A stretch of DNA of 39,516 nucleotides from Candidatus Zixiibacteriota bacterium (GTDB lineage Bacteria > Zixibacteria > MSB-5A5 > JAABVY01 > JAHJOQ01). The DNA lies in assembly GCA_020053015.1 (NCBI GenBank), contig JAGVNY010000171.1, forward strand, positions 1 to 39,516. The letters are read 5' to 3'. The position numbers and the translations under genes are program-made. Shown here in pieces: positions 20,223-30,393 of the stretch (position 1 is the first letter of the stretch; the number at the start of each line of letters is the position of its first letter). The notes under the pieces are model-generated. The model worked only from the letters and a program-made list of their open reading frames with translations, did not search any database and was not told the DNA's origin.

Positions 20223-21008
20223 TCAATCATTGATCCATCTTGGTTTGCGCTTGTTGAGAAAGGCATCCATCCCTTCCTGTCCCTCGTCCGACTTGCGGAG
20301 GTCAGCGATGACCTTGGCCGTGTGCACTTTCGATTCCAGCAGTGTCTTCTCGGTGACTGTAGGCAGAAGCTCTTTGCAGCATCGAAGCGCCTCGGGCCCG
20401 GAGCTTACAAGCTGCTGAACCATAGTCTCGACTTCGGCGTCGAGACTTTCCGGCGAAGCTACCCGGTTGATAAGTCCGGCGCGAAGTGCGTGGTCGGCAG
20501 AGAGCCTCTCCCCTGTTAAGAAGAATTCGCGCGCCTTGCCCTCGCCCACACGCTTGACGACATAGGGTGAGATGCAAGCGGGCACGACGCCTATCTTGAC
20601 TTCGGAGAATGAGAAGACTGCTTCGGATGAAGCTATGGCGATATCGCAAACCGCGACGAATCCCGTTCCGCCTCCGATTGCTGCGCCGTTGATTCTGCCC
20701 ACGATCGGTTTTGGGCAGCTATAGATGAGGTGAAAGACTTCCGCAAGTTTTAGTGATTCAGAGAAATTCCGCTCATAGCCATAGTCCTTCACTGACCTCA
20801 TCCAGTTCAGATCGGCACCGGCGCAGAACGACTTCCCGGATCCCGTGAGAACTGCGACACGCATCCCTTTGTCCCGTCTGACTCGTTCGAACACATCGTA
20901 CAACTCATCGATCATCTGTCCGTTGAACGCATTGTGGATTTCCGGTCTTGAGAAAGTGATTCTCCCGATTCTGTCTTTGCGTTCGTAGGTCAGCGTTTCG
21001 TAGTTCAT
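20223..21008 (-). CDS. Enoyl-CoA hydratase/isomerase family (candidate methylglutaconyl-CoA hydratase)
   Basis: RIGRITFSRPEIHNAFNGQM...SFCAGADLNWM...GRINGAAIGGGTGFVAVCDIAIA; context with MCC-like subunits. Confidence 0.93.
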   Translation of the reverse strand: MNYETLTYERKDRIGRITFSRPEIHNAFNGQMIDELYDVFERVRRDKGMRVAVLTGSGKSFCAGADLNWMRSVKDYGYERNFSESLKLAEVFHLIYSCPKPIVGRINGAAIGGGTGFVAVCDIAIASSEAVFSFSEVKIGVVPACISPYVVKRVGEGKAREFFLTGERLSADHALRAGLINRVASPESLDAEVETMVQQLVSSGPEALRCCKELLPTVTEKTLLESKVHTAKVIADLRKSDEGQEGMDAFLNKRKPRWIND

Positions 21009-21017
21009 ACTCCACCT

Positions 21018-22625
21018 TCACATTCTGAACACGCCGTAGCGCTGGTCTGGGATGGGGGTATTGAGAGACATGGCGATGCCGAGAGCGAGCAGCGTACGAG
21101 TATCGGTAGGATCGACTATGCCATCATCCCAGATATGTGATGTCGAATAGTAAGGAGATGATTCGAATTCGTACTTCTCGAGGATCGGTCGCTTGAACTC
21201 CGCCTGCTCGTCGTCGGACAACTTGACGCCCTTCTTCTGAAGCTGATTGAGCTTTACGGTCAGAAGCACGTCGGCAGCCTGCTCTCCTCCCATCACGCAG
21301 ATCTTCGAATTAGGCCACATCCAGAGCAATCGCGGAAAGTAGCCGCGACCACACATTGCGTAATTGCCGGCGCCGTATGATCCACCGACTATAACCGTGA
21401 ACTTCGGCACGTCGGCGTTCGCTACGGCATGAACGAGCTTGGCTCCATCCTTGGCGATGCCGCCGTGCTCGTACTGCTTGCCAACGATGAATCCGGTGAT
21501 GTTCTGCAGGAAGACCAGCGGTATCTTTCGAGATGTACAAAGTTCAATGAAATGAGCGCCCTTGACACTGCTCTCAGAGAAGAGCACGCCGTTGTTCGCG
21601 AGAATCCCGACAGGATATCCCATGATGCGAGCGAACCCGCACACCAGTGTTATGCCATAGAGCTCCCTGAATTCCTGGAACTTCGAACCGTCTACGATTC
21701 GAGCGATCACCTCTCGTATATCGTAGGCTCGCTTCAGATCGACCGGCACAACACCGTAAAGCTCTTCAGGGGCGTAGTGCGGATCCTCAGGAGCCGTTAC
21801 ATCAAGCGGAAACTTGGGCTGTCTATCCAGACACTCGATGATATTCCGCGCAATCTGAATCGCGTGTTTGTCGTCTCGTGCATAGTGATCAGCCACTCCG
21901 GAAATCCTGCAATGGACGTCGGCGCCTCCGAGATCCTCGTCAGTAACCGATTCACCTGTCGCAGCTTTGACAAGCGGCGGGCCACCAATGAAGATAGTTC
22001 CTTGTTTCCGCACGATCACGGTCTCATCGGACATCGCCGGCACGTACGCTCCGCCTGCAGTGCACGATCCCATGACAACGGCAATCTGAGGAATTCCAAG
22101 CCCCGAAAGGCGAGCCTGATTATAGAAGATTCTGCCAAAGTGATCTTGGTCGGGGAACGTACCCGACTGGTGCGGGAGGAAAATGCCGCCCGAATCGACG
22201 AGATAAACGCAGGGCAACCTGTTCTCGAGCGCAACCTGTTGTGCTCGGACGTGCTTCTTTATTGTGAGCGGATAGTAAGTGCCGCCTTTGACTGTGGCGT
22301 CGTTGGCTACAACCAGAACTTCGCGGCCATGGACAACGCCGATCCCTGTGACCATTCCGGCGGATGGCGCCTCGTTGTCATACTCGTCCCATGCTGCAAG
22401 CGGTGAAAGCTCGATAAACGGCGTGTTCCGGTCAAACAGCAATTCAAGGCGTTCATGTGCTGTTAGCTTCCCGCGCTCATGGTGGCGTTTGACCATGCCT
22501 TCAGGCCCACCCTTCTTAACGAGGGCGAGGCGCTCTTTCAACATCGCAGAAAGCTTCAGGAATTCGTCTCTGTTCGTCTTGAATGCCGCCGACTTGGTGT
22601 CAACCTTCGATTCTATGCGAAACAT
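21018..22625 (-). CDS. Acyl-CoA carboxylase beta subunit, methylcrotonyl-CoA carboxylase-like
   Basis: [32 protein letters not shown]...[16 protein letters not shown]...[11 protein letters not shown]; resembles MCC beta rather than PCC beta. Confidence 0.93.
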   Translation of the reverse strand: MFRIESKVDTKSAAFKTNRDEFLKLSAMLKERLALVKKGGPEGMVKRHHERGKLTAHERLELLFDRNTPFIELSPLAAWDEYDNEAPSAGMVTGIGVVHGREVLVVANDATVKGGTYYPLTIKKHVRAQQVALENRLPCVYLVDSGGIFLPHQSGTFPDQDHFGRIFYNQARLSGLGIPQIAVVMGSCTAGGAYVPAMSDETVIVRKQGTIFIGGPPLVKAATGESVTDEDLGGADVHCRISGVADHYARDDKHAIQIARNIIECLDRQPKFPLDVTAPEDPHYAPEELYGVVPVDLKRAYDIREVIARIVDGSKFQEFRELYGITLVCGFARIMGYPVGILANNGVLFSESSVKGAHFIELCTSRKIPLVFLQNITGFIVGKQYEHGGIAKDGAKLVHAVANADVPKFTVIVGGSYGAGNYAMCGRGYFPRLLWMWPNSKICVMGGEQAADVLLTVKLNQLQKKGVKLSDDEQAEFKRPILEKYEFESSPYYSTSHIWDDGIVDPTDTRTLLALGIAMSLNTPIPDQRYGVFRM

Positions 22626-22629
22626 GCTC

Positions 22630-23043
22630 TTATACCGTCGTCACGCCCTGAATCGCCGGCACTGCTTTATATCCGTATGAAAGGACGCCGTGCTCACCAT
22701 GCGTCTGCACCCGTCTGAACTCGATCTTCACTTTCTGTCCGATCTTCAGCGTCGACGGATCGCAGTCGGCAACTTGGCATGTGATCTTTGTCCCATCTGT
22801 GAGTTCGATCATCCCGACCACATACGGCGCCGAATCCTTGAACTGGCTCGGCGGAACTTCGATCGTTGTGAAAGTGTAGATCGTCCCTTCATTAGGTAGC
22901 TGATATGGCTTCAGACTTGACCCGTCAAGACTTCCCGGGCTGACACGCCGGGGTGGAAAGAAGACCTTGTTGTGCTTGGCACACTTGACTGCCTCAAGTC
23001 TATATCTCTGCGGGTTTTCCCGCCATGTTCTCGACGGAAACAT
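22630..23043 (-). CDS. DUF35 OB-fold protein (acyl-CoA-associated) with degenerate zinc ribbon
   Basis: [38 protein letters not shown]...OB-like C-terminus; TAATG start/stop overlap with the thiolase gene. Confidence 0.88.
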   Translation of the reverse strand: MFPSRTWRENPQRYRLEAVKCAKHNKVFFPPRRVSPGSLDGSSLKPYQLPNEGTIYTFTTIEVPPSQFKDSAPYVVGMIELTDGTKITCQVADCDPSTLKIGQKVKIEFRRVQTHGEHGVLSYGYKAVPAIQGVTTV

Positions 23044-24200
23044 TAAATCACCTCCATGATGTGAATCACGCATGAACCGCCTGATCCGCCCATGTTTTGT
23101 GTCATGCCGACCTTGGCGCCCTTGACCTGTCTTGCCCCGGCATCCCCGCGAAGCTGATTGACAGTCTCGATTGCCTGCGCTATGCCGGTAGCTCCCACCG
23201 GGTGGCCCTTAGATTTCAATCCTCCGGAGGGGTTGATCGGAATTCTGCCGCCTATATGTGTCTCGCCCGATTCGGCCCCTTTGCCGCCTTCGCCCTTCTT
23301 GAAGAATCCAAGGTCTTCCGCAACGATGATCTCCGCAATCGTGAAGCAGTCGTGGACTTCCGCGAAGTGGATATCAGTTGGCTTCTTCCCGGCCATCTTG
23401 TAAGCGCGCTCCGCGGCTGTCGTCACCGCGTCGAGTCGCGTGATCGACTCTCTCGAGTGGAGGGCGATGCTGTCGGTCGCGTGGCCGATACCGGTGATCT
23501 TCACTATCGGCTTCTTGCAAATCTTTCGAGCCGTAGCAAGATCTGCGACCACCACACATGCGGCGCCGTCGGTGATCGGCGAGCAGTCAAGTATCCGGAG
23601 AGGATCTGCCACCATGACTGAGGTCATCACCTCTTCAAGTGTCACTTCAAACGGATACTGAGCCTTCGGGTTCTTTGCGCCGTTCTTATGGTTCTTGACC
23701 GCTACGTGAGCAAGTTGTTCACGGGTCGTACCATAGTCGTGCATGTGCCGCCGCGCCATCATGGCATACAACCCGGGGAATGTCGCGCCATGGAATACCT
23801 CGTACTCCTGATCTGCCGCAGTCGCCAGAGCGTATGTCGCGTCGTCGCCTGAGCAGTCGGTCATTTTTTCGACGCCCCCCGCTATTACTATATCCGAGTG
23901 ACCGGACGCGACCTCAAGAAACGCGGACTTCAGCGCCACGCCGCCGGATGCGCATGCTGATTCTACACGGGTGCACGGCAGACCCTTCATGCCGAGGTAA
24001 TCGGCCATTAGCGAGCCGATATGCTCCTGGCCGACAAACAGACCCGGCGTCATCGATCCGATATACATTCCATCGACATGATCTACGCCGGCATCCTTGA
24101 TTGCCTCAATTGCAGCGTCAACATATATATCACGAAGAGAGTCGTTCCATAGCTCTCCCCACTTGTTCATCCCAACGCCGATTATTGCAACTTCTCTCAT
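23043..24200 (-). CDS. Archaeal-type acetoacetyl-CoA thiolase
   Basis: [17 protein letters not shown]...[22 protein letters not shown]...[20 protein letters not shown]...[13 protein letters not shown]. Confidence 0.92.
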   Translation of the reverse strand: MREVAIIGVGMNKWGELWNDSLRDIYVDAAIEAIKDAGVDHVDGMYIGSMTPGLFVGQEHIGSLMADYLGMKGLPCTRVESACASGGVALKSAFLEVASGHSDIVIAGGVEKMTDCSGDDATYALATAADQEYEVFHGATFPGLYAMMARRHMHDYGTTREQLAHVAVKNHKNGAKNPKAQYPFEVTLEEVMTSVMVADPLRILDCSPITDGAACVVVADLATARKICKKPIVKITGIGHATDSIALHSRESITRLDAVTTAAERAYKMAGKKPTDIHFAEVHDCFTIAEIIVAEDLGFFKKGEGGKGAESGETHIGGRIPINPSGGLKSKGHPVGATGIAQAIETVNQLRGDAGARQVKGAKVGMTQNMGGSGGSCVIHIMEVI

Positions 24201-24212
24201 ATGTTCACCTCA

Positions 24213-25259
24213 TCACTTGTTCTTGAGAATTTTCTTCCGGAACTTCGCGTAAGTCCCGTAATCGACGTAGATTTTGTGCTCATCGAGCTGTGGCCGCGTT
24301 TTCGGACAGAGATTCTGAACCTCTTTGATTCGATCCGTAACTTTCCATACGAACGAGTCCGAACCCGCTCCGGAACCATAAGAGCACATCATTATCATGT
24401 CACCGGGCTTGGCAATGTCGAGAATCGCCGTAAGGCCGAGCGGCGACGCCCCGGAGTACGTGTTGCCGAGTACCGGCACGAGCCAACCCGTGACAATCTG
24501 CTCCTTCGTGAAGCCGAGCATCTTGCCGACTCTCATCGGGAATTTGCCATTCGGCTGATGGAACACGGCGAACTGGAAATCTTGCGGCTTCATCCCTGAT
24601 TTCTGAAGGATTGCCTTAGTCGCGCCTGTGATATGTTCGAAGTAAGCGGGTTCACCCGTGAACCTGCCGCCGTGCTGCGGATAATGCTCGTGCTCGCGGC
24701 GCCAGAAGTCCGGAGTGTCCGACATGTACGAATGCGTGTACAAAACCTCAGCAACCACGTTTTCGGCGCCCATTATGAAAGCTGCCGATCCCGCTGCCGC
24801 CGAATATTCGAGAGCGTCACCGGGAGCGCCTTGCGAGGTGTCTCCGCCTATTGCGAGCGAATACTTGACATATCCTGATTTCGCGAGCCCGAGGCAGGTG
24901 AACATCGCCTCCGATCCGGCTTTGCAGGCGAACTCGTAATCCGCACAGTGGCAATCTTTCACAGCGCCTATTGCCTCAGCCACGATCGTGCCGGACGGCT
25001 TTACCGCGTATGGATGCGATTCGGATCCGACATAAACCGCGCCGATCTCAGTGCCGGATATGCCCGCGCGCTTCAGCGCGTAACGGGCCGCTTCGACCGA
25101 CAGTGTCACCGTGTCAACGTCGGGCGCCGGTACCGACTTTTCGGTCAATTGCAGTCCTTTTTTGTAAGACGGTGCATCAGCTCCCCAGGTCTTTGCGATC
25201 TCCTCGACTTTGATCCTGTGTCGGGGTATCTTGGCTCCGTACCCCACTATTCCTACCAT
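24213..25259 (-). CDS. Archaeal-type hydroxymethylglutaryl-CoA synthase
   Basis: VYVGSESHPYAVKPSGTIVAEAIGAVKDCHCADYEFACKAGSEAMF...GDTSQGAPGDALEYSAAAGSAAFIMG...FHQPNGKFP. Confidence 0.93.
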   Translation of the reverse strand: MVGIVGYGAKIPRHRIKVEEIAKTWGADAPSYKKGLQLTEKSVPAPDVDTVTLSVEAARYALKRAGISGTEIGAVYVGSESHPYAVKPSGTIVAEAIGAVKDCHCADYEFACKAGSEAMFTCLGLAKSGYVKYSLAIGGDTSQGAPGDALEYSAAAGSAAFIMGAENVVAEVLYTHSYMSDTPDFWRREHEHYPQHGGRFTGEPAYFEHITGATKAILQKSGMKPQDFQFAVFHQPNGKFPMRVGKMLGFTKEQIVTGWLVPVLGNTYSGASPLGLTAILDIAKPGDMIMMCSYGSGAGSDSFVWKVTDRIKEVQNLCPKTRPQLDEHKIYVDYGTYAKFRKKILKNK

Positions 25260-25570
25260 AGACTATTCCTCTTTCTCGTATAGCAAAGGTTCATTCTTTT
25301 CGAGTACTGTCCGGTGTGTATATCAGAATGCATGAAGAGCCGACTCACGCGCCTAAAGCGCCCACACATCGTTATGGACCATCGCCCCGCCAAGAAAATA
25401 ATAATATCCCCCTCAAAAGGCTCTAAGTCAAGGGAAAATGGCGAGAACTAAGACCCTGCCAGTATTCACATAGCGAAAGGAACGTAGAAGCTGTTTGCTA
25501 AAGACGAAGTTCGATTGTGTCGAGACAAGAAATGCAGTCATCTCACCAACAACTAACCGCGAGGAAGAGA

Positions 25571-25750
25571 ATGGGCAAAAGGGACAAAGCGGATAGAGAG
25601 TTCATCGAAGTCATACGCATTACAGGCGAGAGAGCACGCCGCAGGCGAGACCTGGGTTATCCAAGCCTTCCAGCTCCAAATCGAGAGATAAACAGAAGCG
25701 GGTGGTTCACGCGATTACTCCGGTTTCTCATGGGTCATTCTATTCCGTAG
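25571..25750 (+). CDS. Small basic hypothetical protein
   Basis: ATG preceded by GAGGAAGAGA; MGKRDKADREFIEVIRITGERARRRRDLG... (ORF also has GTG start at 25517); weak support. Confidence 0.3.
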   Translation: MGKRDKADREFIEVIRITGERARRRRDLGYPSLPAPNREINRSGWFTRLLRFLMGHSIP

Positions 25751-26795
25751 AGAATCTGAGTATGAGTGAGATTGTGGCTAGCACCAGAGCGGTGAAAGCG
25801 ACTATGGGTCCTATCCGATGCAACAGAGGAATGAACTTGGTCGAGAACCGAATGGTGAACGCGCCGTGCACCAAGCCAGGCGGCAATCTCGGAATCTGCC
25901 GGCAGCCGGAAGCCCACTCATAGTATTCAGCATACTGAGGGTTTAGGACGTCGGGAAGAATGTAGTTGGGCTGTCCCCCCACAACTCGCACGGCGCCGTC
26001 TTCTTGCGAGACCACGAACGGTTCCATCGGCGCACGAAAGAAGCGCGTCCTCCAGTCCTCAATGTGCACATTCGTATCTGGATGTTCTCTTCCGTCAAAG
26101 ACCAGTTTTTCCAGCAAGTCGTTTAGATTATTCAATGCCCAGCCTTGATCCTCTGTTGAGCCAAAGTCACCGTCGCTAATCACCTGACGTAAGTCAATCA
26201 TCTTCTTCTTAACGTCAAGCTGGACTTGCTCAGGACCCGAAACGCTGTAAGTCAATGTCAAATTGTTTATCAGAAAGCACCGTCGTCGTTCCAGCCAATT
26301 GCGATGCTCTTGCGGCCCCGTAAACGGGCTGATTCTCCATCTGAACCAACGCTTCTCGTTGGCAAACATCGCTCTTCCTAAGCTAACTCGGACAACACCG
26401 AACAGACAGCTGTTCATCAGCACGCGCTGTTCCGAAGTGAACTCAGTCGTATCTACATGATTCCCACCCCGAAAAACGCCGAAGATCTTGCTGTTTTTGC
26501 GGCTATTTTGAGGATGAGGGAGTGTAAGTCGGAGTTCAGTCGTATCATTATCCGTGTTGTGGACTTCATACCACATTCCCTTGGAATAGCGAGAGTCCCG
26601 GGCCACCAAATCTTCTGTCATGTCTATAAAAGGCGGATGCTGCGGCAAAGACCCGTCTTCATCGAAAAGTCTCTGTGGCACTACACAGTAGAGATCTTCC
26701 ACGCTTTTTTCGGAATCGTTCTTGATCAAAAGATCGACTACAATTTCTGGTATCCCTGCTACCTTTGAGAGCCAAATGGACTCGGAGGCATACAT
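25740..26795 (-). CDS. Uncharacterised protein with C-terminal TM helix
   Basis: ~350-aa ORF (MYASESIWLSKVAGIPEIVVDLLIKNDSEK...), C-terminal hydrophobic segment GPIVAFTALVLATISLILRF; ORF open to 26837; no family recognised. Confidence 0.7.
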   Translation of the reverse strand: MYASESIWLSKVAGIPEIVVDLLIKNDSEKSVEDLYCVVPQRLFDEDGSLPQHPPFIDMTEDLVARDSRYSKGMWYEVHNTDNDTTELRLTLPHPQNSRKNSKIFGVFRGGNHVDTTEFTSEQRVLMNSCLFGVVRVSLGRAMFANEKRWFRWRISPFTGPQEHRNWLERRRCFLINNLTLTYSVSGPEQVQLDVKKKMIDLRQVISDGDFGSTEDQGWALNNLNDLLEKLVFDGREHPDTNVHIEDWRTRFFRAPMEPFVVSQEDGAVRVVGGQPNYILPDVLNPQYAEYYEWASGCRQIPRLPPGLVHGAFTIRFSTKFIPLLHRIGPIVAFTALVLATISLILRFSTE

Positions 26796-26877
26796 GACAA
26801 CTATGGACCTTCCCGCTGCGAAGATTGATATGCACATCTGTTCTTACCCCTGCCGGATCTCCGTCCTCATATTGAGT

Positions 26878-27108
26878 CTATTTCGCCGTCCAGAATCTGA
26901 GCATGGAAAGAATTCGAAGAAGCCAGACCGTCAATGATGCAGTTTGTGGTGGGCTCGGAATCGGCTGGCGAGGACCACAGTGATTCGAACTTCTTCTTGC
27001 GTGAGCAAGCAAAGCGTAATGCTGAATCATCGCGACGAATCGCGGGCTGGCAGCTTCTGACACCGATGCGGCGATATCACTTCCGCGCTCAGGTGGCTTA
27101 CTGTGCAT
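26878..27108 (-). CDS. Small uncharacterised ORF with strong Shine-Dalgarno
   Basis: Reverse strand AAGGAGGTGATCAG-ATG; 76 aa; sigma70-like promoter upstream. Confidence 0.45.
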   Translation of the reverse strand: MHSKPPERGSDIAASVSEAASPRFVAMIQHYALLAHARRSSNHCGPRQPIPSPPQTASLTVWLLRILSMLRFWTAK

Positions 27109-27197
27109 CTGATCACCTCCTTGAATTGGTTCTAATCTTGTTAAAAGACCTTGCCCGCTGATGCGATTGACAATCGTTGCGTTCTTTGTGCGGACTA

Positions 27198-27227
27198 TTT
27201 ATAGTGCTCACAAATACTCGATGTCAA
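27198..27227 (-). promoter_or_regulatory. Sigma70-like promoter for the orphan unit 27108->25740
   Basis: Minus strand TTGACA-18 nt-TATAAA. Confidence 0.65.
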
Positions 27228-27319
27228 GCTTTTTTCGTGGGTAAGCTGAAATTCTCGCACAGGAGAATATCCCCATGTAGGCTGAATTTCAAGAGCCTCG
27301 GTGGATATCGCGAAGGCGC

Positions 27320-28025
27320 TCATTCCATCAACTCCCTTATCCACTGGAATGCCATGCCAATACCGATATTTGCCTGATAGTATTCGGGACTCACATCGAC
27401 TGACCCTTCTCCAAGCTGCTGTGAGGTACGGAGAAGCTTTTCATGTATCGCGTACCAGCCTCTGCAACTACAGTGTTCGACAAGTTGATCTCACCTCCGA
27501 ATGAGAAGACGTAGCCGACTGCCGTCTCTGGATGGCTGCGCAGTTCCTGTCGGGTCTCATTGTCCTCGTCGAAATCATCCGGAATAACACCGTCGGTATC
27601 GATTCTGTGATGCACGACGGCGATACTCGCGCCAGCAAAGGGTCGCACAAAACCGTTGCCATGTCTACCCCTCTTGCGCCAAGGTAGAAGCGCTTGTAGT
27701 CTTGGCTGGCTTCTTGCTCAACGCGTAGGCCTGTGGTCTTGTCTCGGAATCTCATCCTCTTGCCGAGCAGATTGGTGATCTCCATTCCCGAGGTTGCTGC
27801 GAATATGTTATGTACCTCCGGCACGGAAAGGACGGCGTGAAAACCGACACCGCAGCCCCGGGTCGCTGTGCTTCTCGGTGTCCGCACCGTTGAGTCGCAT
27901 GTGCAGTCCGTTGATCCCTGTCCTGCCACCGGCATAGGCAGCATGACTCTACATGACAAAAGAAAGAGCACTGCCAGAAGACCGCATCGCATATTGAATT
28001 GTGGGTTATTTCTCCCGAAGACCAT
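27320..28025 (-). pseudogene. Frameshifted secreted outer-membrane beta-barrel-like protein
   Basis: Signal-like N-terminus (MRCGLLAVLFLLSCRVMLPMPVAGQ) in one frame, continuing as GNGFVRPFAGASIAVVHHRIDTDGVIPDDFDEDNETRQE...AVGYVFSFGGEINLSNTVVAEAGTRY in a second, and EKLLRTSQQLGEGSVDVSPEYYQANIGIGMAFQWIRELME* in a third. Confidence 0.6.
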
Positions 28026-28188
28026 AAATGAACCTCCATCTTAGCATTGCCGAAGTCTCAGATATTCGATTTCATGGCAGGTCAGACTTCGCAGCCAGCA
28101 TCGCATCATCAGAGTCACAATGCTACAGTTTTTCACATTAGTCGAGTTCGATAGCATAATGGCAGCGGGCTCTGGTGCCTGAGCCTTT

Positions 28189-30387
28189 CTACACCTGCCA
28201 GAACTCCGAACGCTCTTCGGTAGGCATGGTTGTGGTTATCGATCCGTAGGAAGGCCAGCGCTCGATCTGCTCACCCTCGCGGTAGACTCCCAGGGCGATA
28301 CGCGCGTTGAAATGGTCGTCGAATTGAACTGCGCCCCTTGGGATTGACAGCTCGATAATCTTCCTCGAAGCAAATACGCCCCTGAACTCGGCTGTCGAAT
28401 AGGGCGATTGCGCGGAATCTCTCACCTGCAACTCGACTGACCCTTTGCCAAAGTCGATCAGGTACTGTCGTTGCGTCTCCAGCTCCAATTGAAACACGAA
28501 GTCCGACATGGAGTTGTCATCGGGTCGCGCGACGAGATCAAGTCTGAAATAGAGATTGTTGTCGTCGAACCCGAAGTAGATCGCTCGCACGACATTGACC
28601 GCACGGTGCATGGCCGAGCCGAGCTTCAGGCAATTCAACATGCCTGCATCGTGCCATTCGTAGAACGACGTCACGAGTCCGTCGATCTTGGGGCTCACCA
28701 ATCCTACCGGCTGCTCAATGCCGGTAATAATCTTCACGCCTCTTATCGGAGTGAGGAGCTCCTCGGGCGGTGCCTTGCCGATGAGCTTGTAGACTGCTGA
28801 CAAGTGCGACCTGAAGAGTCTGTCGAAAAGGTAGTCCTGATCGGATGAATGGTCATCGCCGTACCACCAGCACCAATCGGATCCCTCGGCAACATAGATC
28901 TCTTTCCAGGCCTGATTCAGTTTGTCAGGATCGGCTTGAGGATTGGCACGCTCGTAGTCAACCAGCGCATTGCGCGCTGCCGACAAGAAGTCCCACGCCC
29001 GGTTATCCTGCTCATGACCGATCCAGACCTTGAAATTGTGATTTATCCACGATCCGGCGAACAGATAGGGCAATTCGCGCAAGTCAGTGTCTTTGTCGAA
29101 GACCTCCGACACCGTCACAGTCTCGATGCGATCCTCATGCGAGAGTCTCGTATACAGAGCACGAAGAAAATCTGCGCCGTCGTTCTTGTAGTACTCCCAG
29201 GCATTGTCGCCGTCCAGGATTATCGGGAGCACGTACTTCTCCATCTCGGGGCGTTTCAGCTGGCTCCGCACAGCGAGCAAATTCTTGACGAAGTCGTCTG
29301 CTGCCTTCTCAGCATCCCATCCAGAATAGACAAAACCGATCTTGTCGGACAACGTGTGGTCTCTGAAGATGATTCCCAATCGGCCTTGTTCTCTCGTTAG
29401 TTGATAAGGTCGCCTGAAAGACACATTTGCAGGAAACTTCAGCCCTCGTGTCCTTGTTTCCGGATGGTTCGTGGTTGCGTAGAACACCTCCTCATCAGTG
29501 GCGATCCACTTAATGCCATGCTTTAGAAGAATTGGTATAAGCTGTTCTGCAACAGAACCTTCGGATGGCCACATCCCCCTCAACTCCCGTCCGAACAAGC
29601 GTTTGTACAGATCGCACGACATCGATATCTGCTTCTCAGCGTCTTCCGGGTGCGAAAACCGCAGGTCTGGAAGCTGGATGCGCGGCATCGCTTCACGAGC
29701 AAGCTCGGTGTCGATCAGAAGCGGCAGAATCGGATGGAAATAAGGCGAGAAGGAAACTTCGATTTGACCACGATTCTGGGCCTCACGGTAGGCGGGTGTT
29801 ATCTGCTGAAGGAGCTTCCTATGGAACGCGATCAGTGTCTGTTTGTCTTCCTCGGCGAAATCTCTCTTCTTCGCAAAGAGCGGAGCGATTTCCGGGTCGG
29901 AACGAAACATCGGATCGATCCATGCGAGATTCGACCAGATCGCCAGATCAATGAAATCCTGATCCGACAATGTAGCCGCTGCCTTAGCTCGGTCGGAGCT
30001 TGCCGACATAGCCTTCTCGTACAGCTGATAGTATCTCAGGTGCGGTTGGATCATATTGTTGACGTTCGCCGAGAAAAACGATGACACTATCTCTGTCCGC
30101 TCAGCGTCGGTCAGATCTGCAGCGGGCTTCGACGTCAGCGCCATGTGCGAATCTACGGCATCGTTCCGCGCGTAGTCGTCAATCTGCTCGATCAAAGAGG
30201 GAACGAGATTGAACACTTGCTTTATCTTCGGGAAGTCATCGAGGATACGGACCATGTCAAGATAGTCCTTGACACCGTGCAGCCGTACCCACGGAAGTAC
30301 GTAGATTCCGCTATCGAAGTCCTTGTAGAACGGCTGGTGCTGATGCCAGATGAAGACAACCCTGAGCGCCGGTCGTTTTTCTGACAT
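28189..30387 (-). CDS. Glycoside hydrolase family 57 protein
   Basis: RVVFIWHQHQPFYKDFDSGIYVLPWVRLHGVKDYLDM...GMWPSEGSVAEQLIPILLKHGIKWIATDEEVF. Confidence 0.95.
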   Translation of the reverse strand: MSEKRPALRVVFIWHQHQPFYKDFDSGIYVLPWVRLHGVKDYLDMVRILDDFPKIKQVFNLVPSLIEQIDDYARNDAVDSHMALTSKPAADLTDAERTEIVSSFFSANVNNMIQPHLRYYQLYEKAMSASSDRAKAAATLSDQDFIDLAIWSNLAWIDPMFRSDPEIAPLFAKKRDFAEEDKQTLIAFHRKLLQQITPAYREAQNRGQIEVSFSPYFHPILPLLIDTELAREAMPRIQLPDLRFSHPEDAEKQISMSCDLYKRLFGRELRGMWPSEGSVAEQLIPILLKHGIKWIATDEEVFYATTNHPETRTRGLKFPANVSFRRPYQLTREQGRLGIIFRDHTLSDKIGFVYSGWDAEKAADDFVKNLLAVRSQLKRPEMEKYVLPIILDGDNAWEYYKNDGADFLRALYTRLSHEDRIETVTVSEVFDKDTDLRELPYLFAGSWINHNFKVWIGHEQDNRAWDFLSAARNALVDYERANPQADPDKLNQAWKEIYVAEGSDWCWWYGDDHSSDQDYLFDRLFRSHLSAVYKLIGKAPPEELLTPIRGVKIITGIEQPVGLVSPKIDGLVTSFYEWHDAGMLNCLKLGSAMHRAVNVVRAIYFGFDDNNLYFRLDLVARPDDNSMSDFVFQLELETQRQYLIDFGKGSVELQVRDSAQSPYSTAEFRGVFASRKIIELSIPRGAVQFDDHFNARIALGVYREGEQIERWPSYGSITTTMPTEERSEFWQV

Positions 30388-30393
30388 ATGCTC

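Noticed and set aside
21429-22406. 325-aa + strand ORF opposite the carboxylase beta subunit
   Set aside because: Longest antisense ORF, but the minus-strand gene is unambiguous and the + product shows no domain.
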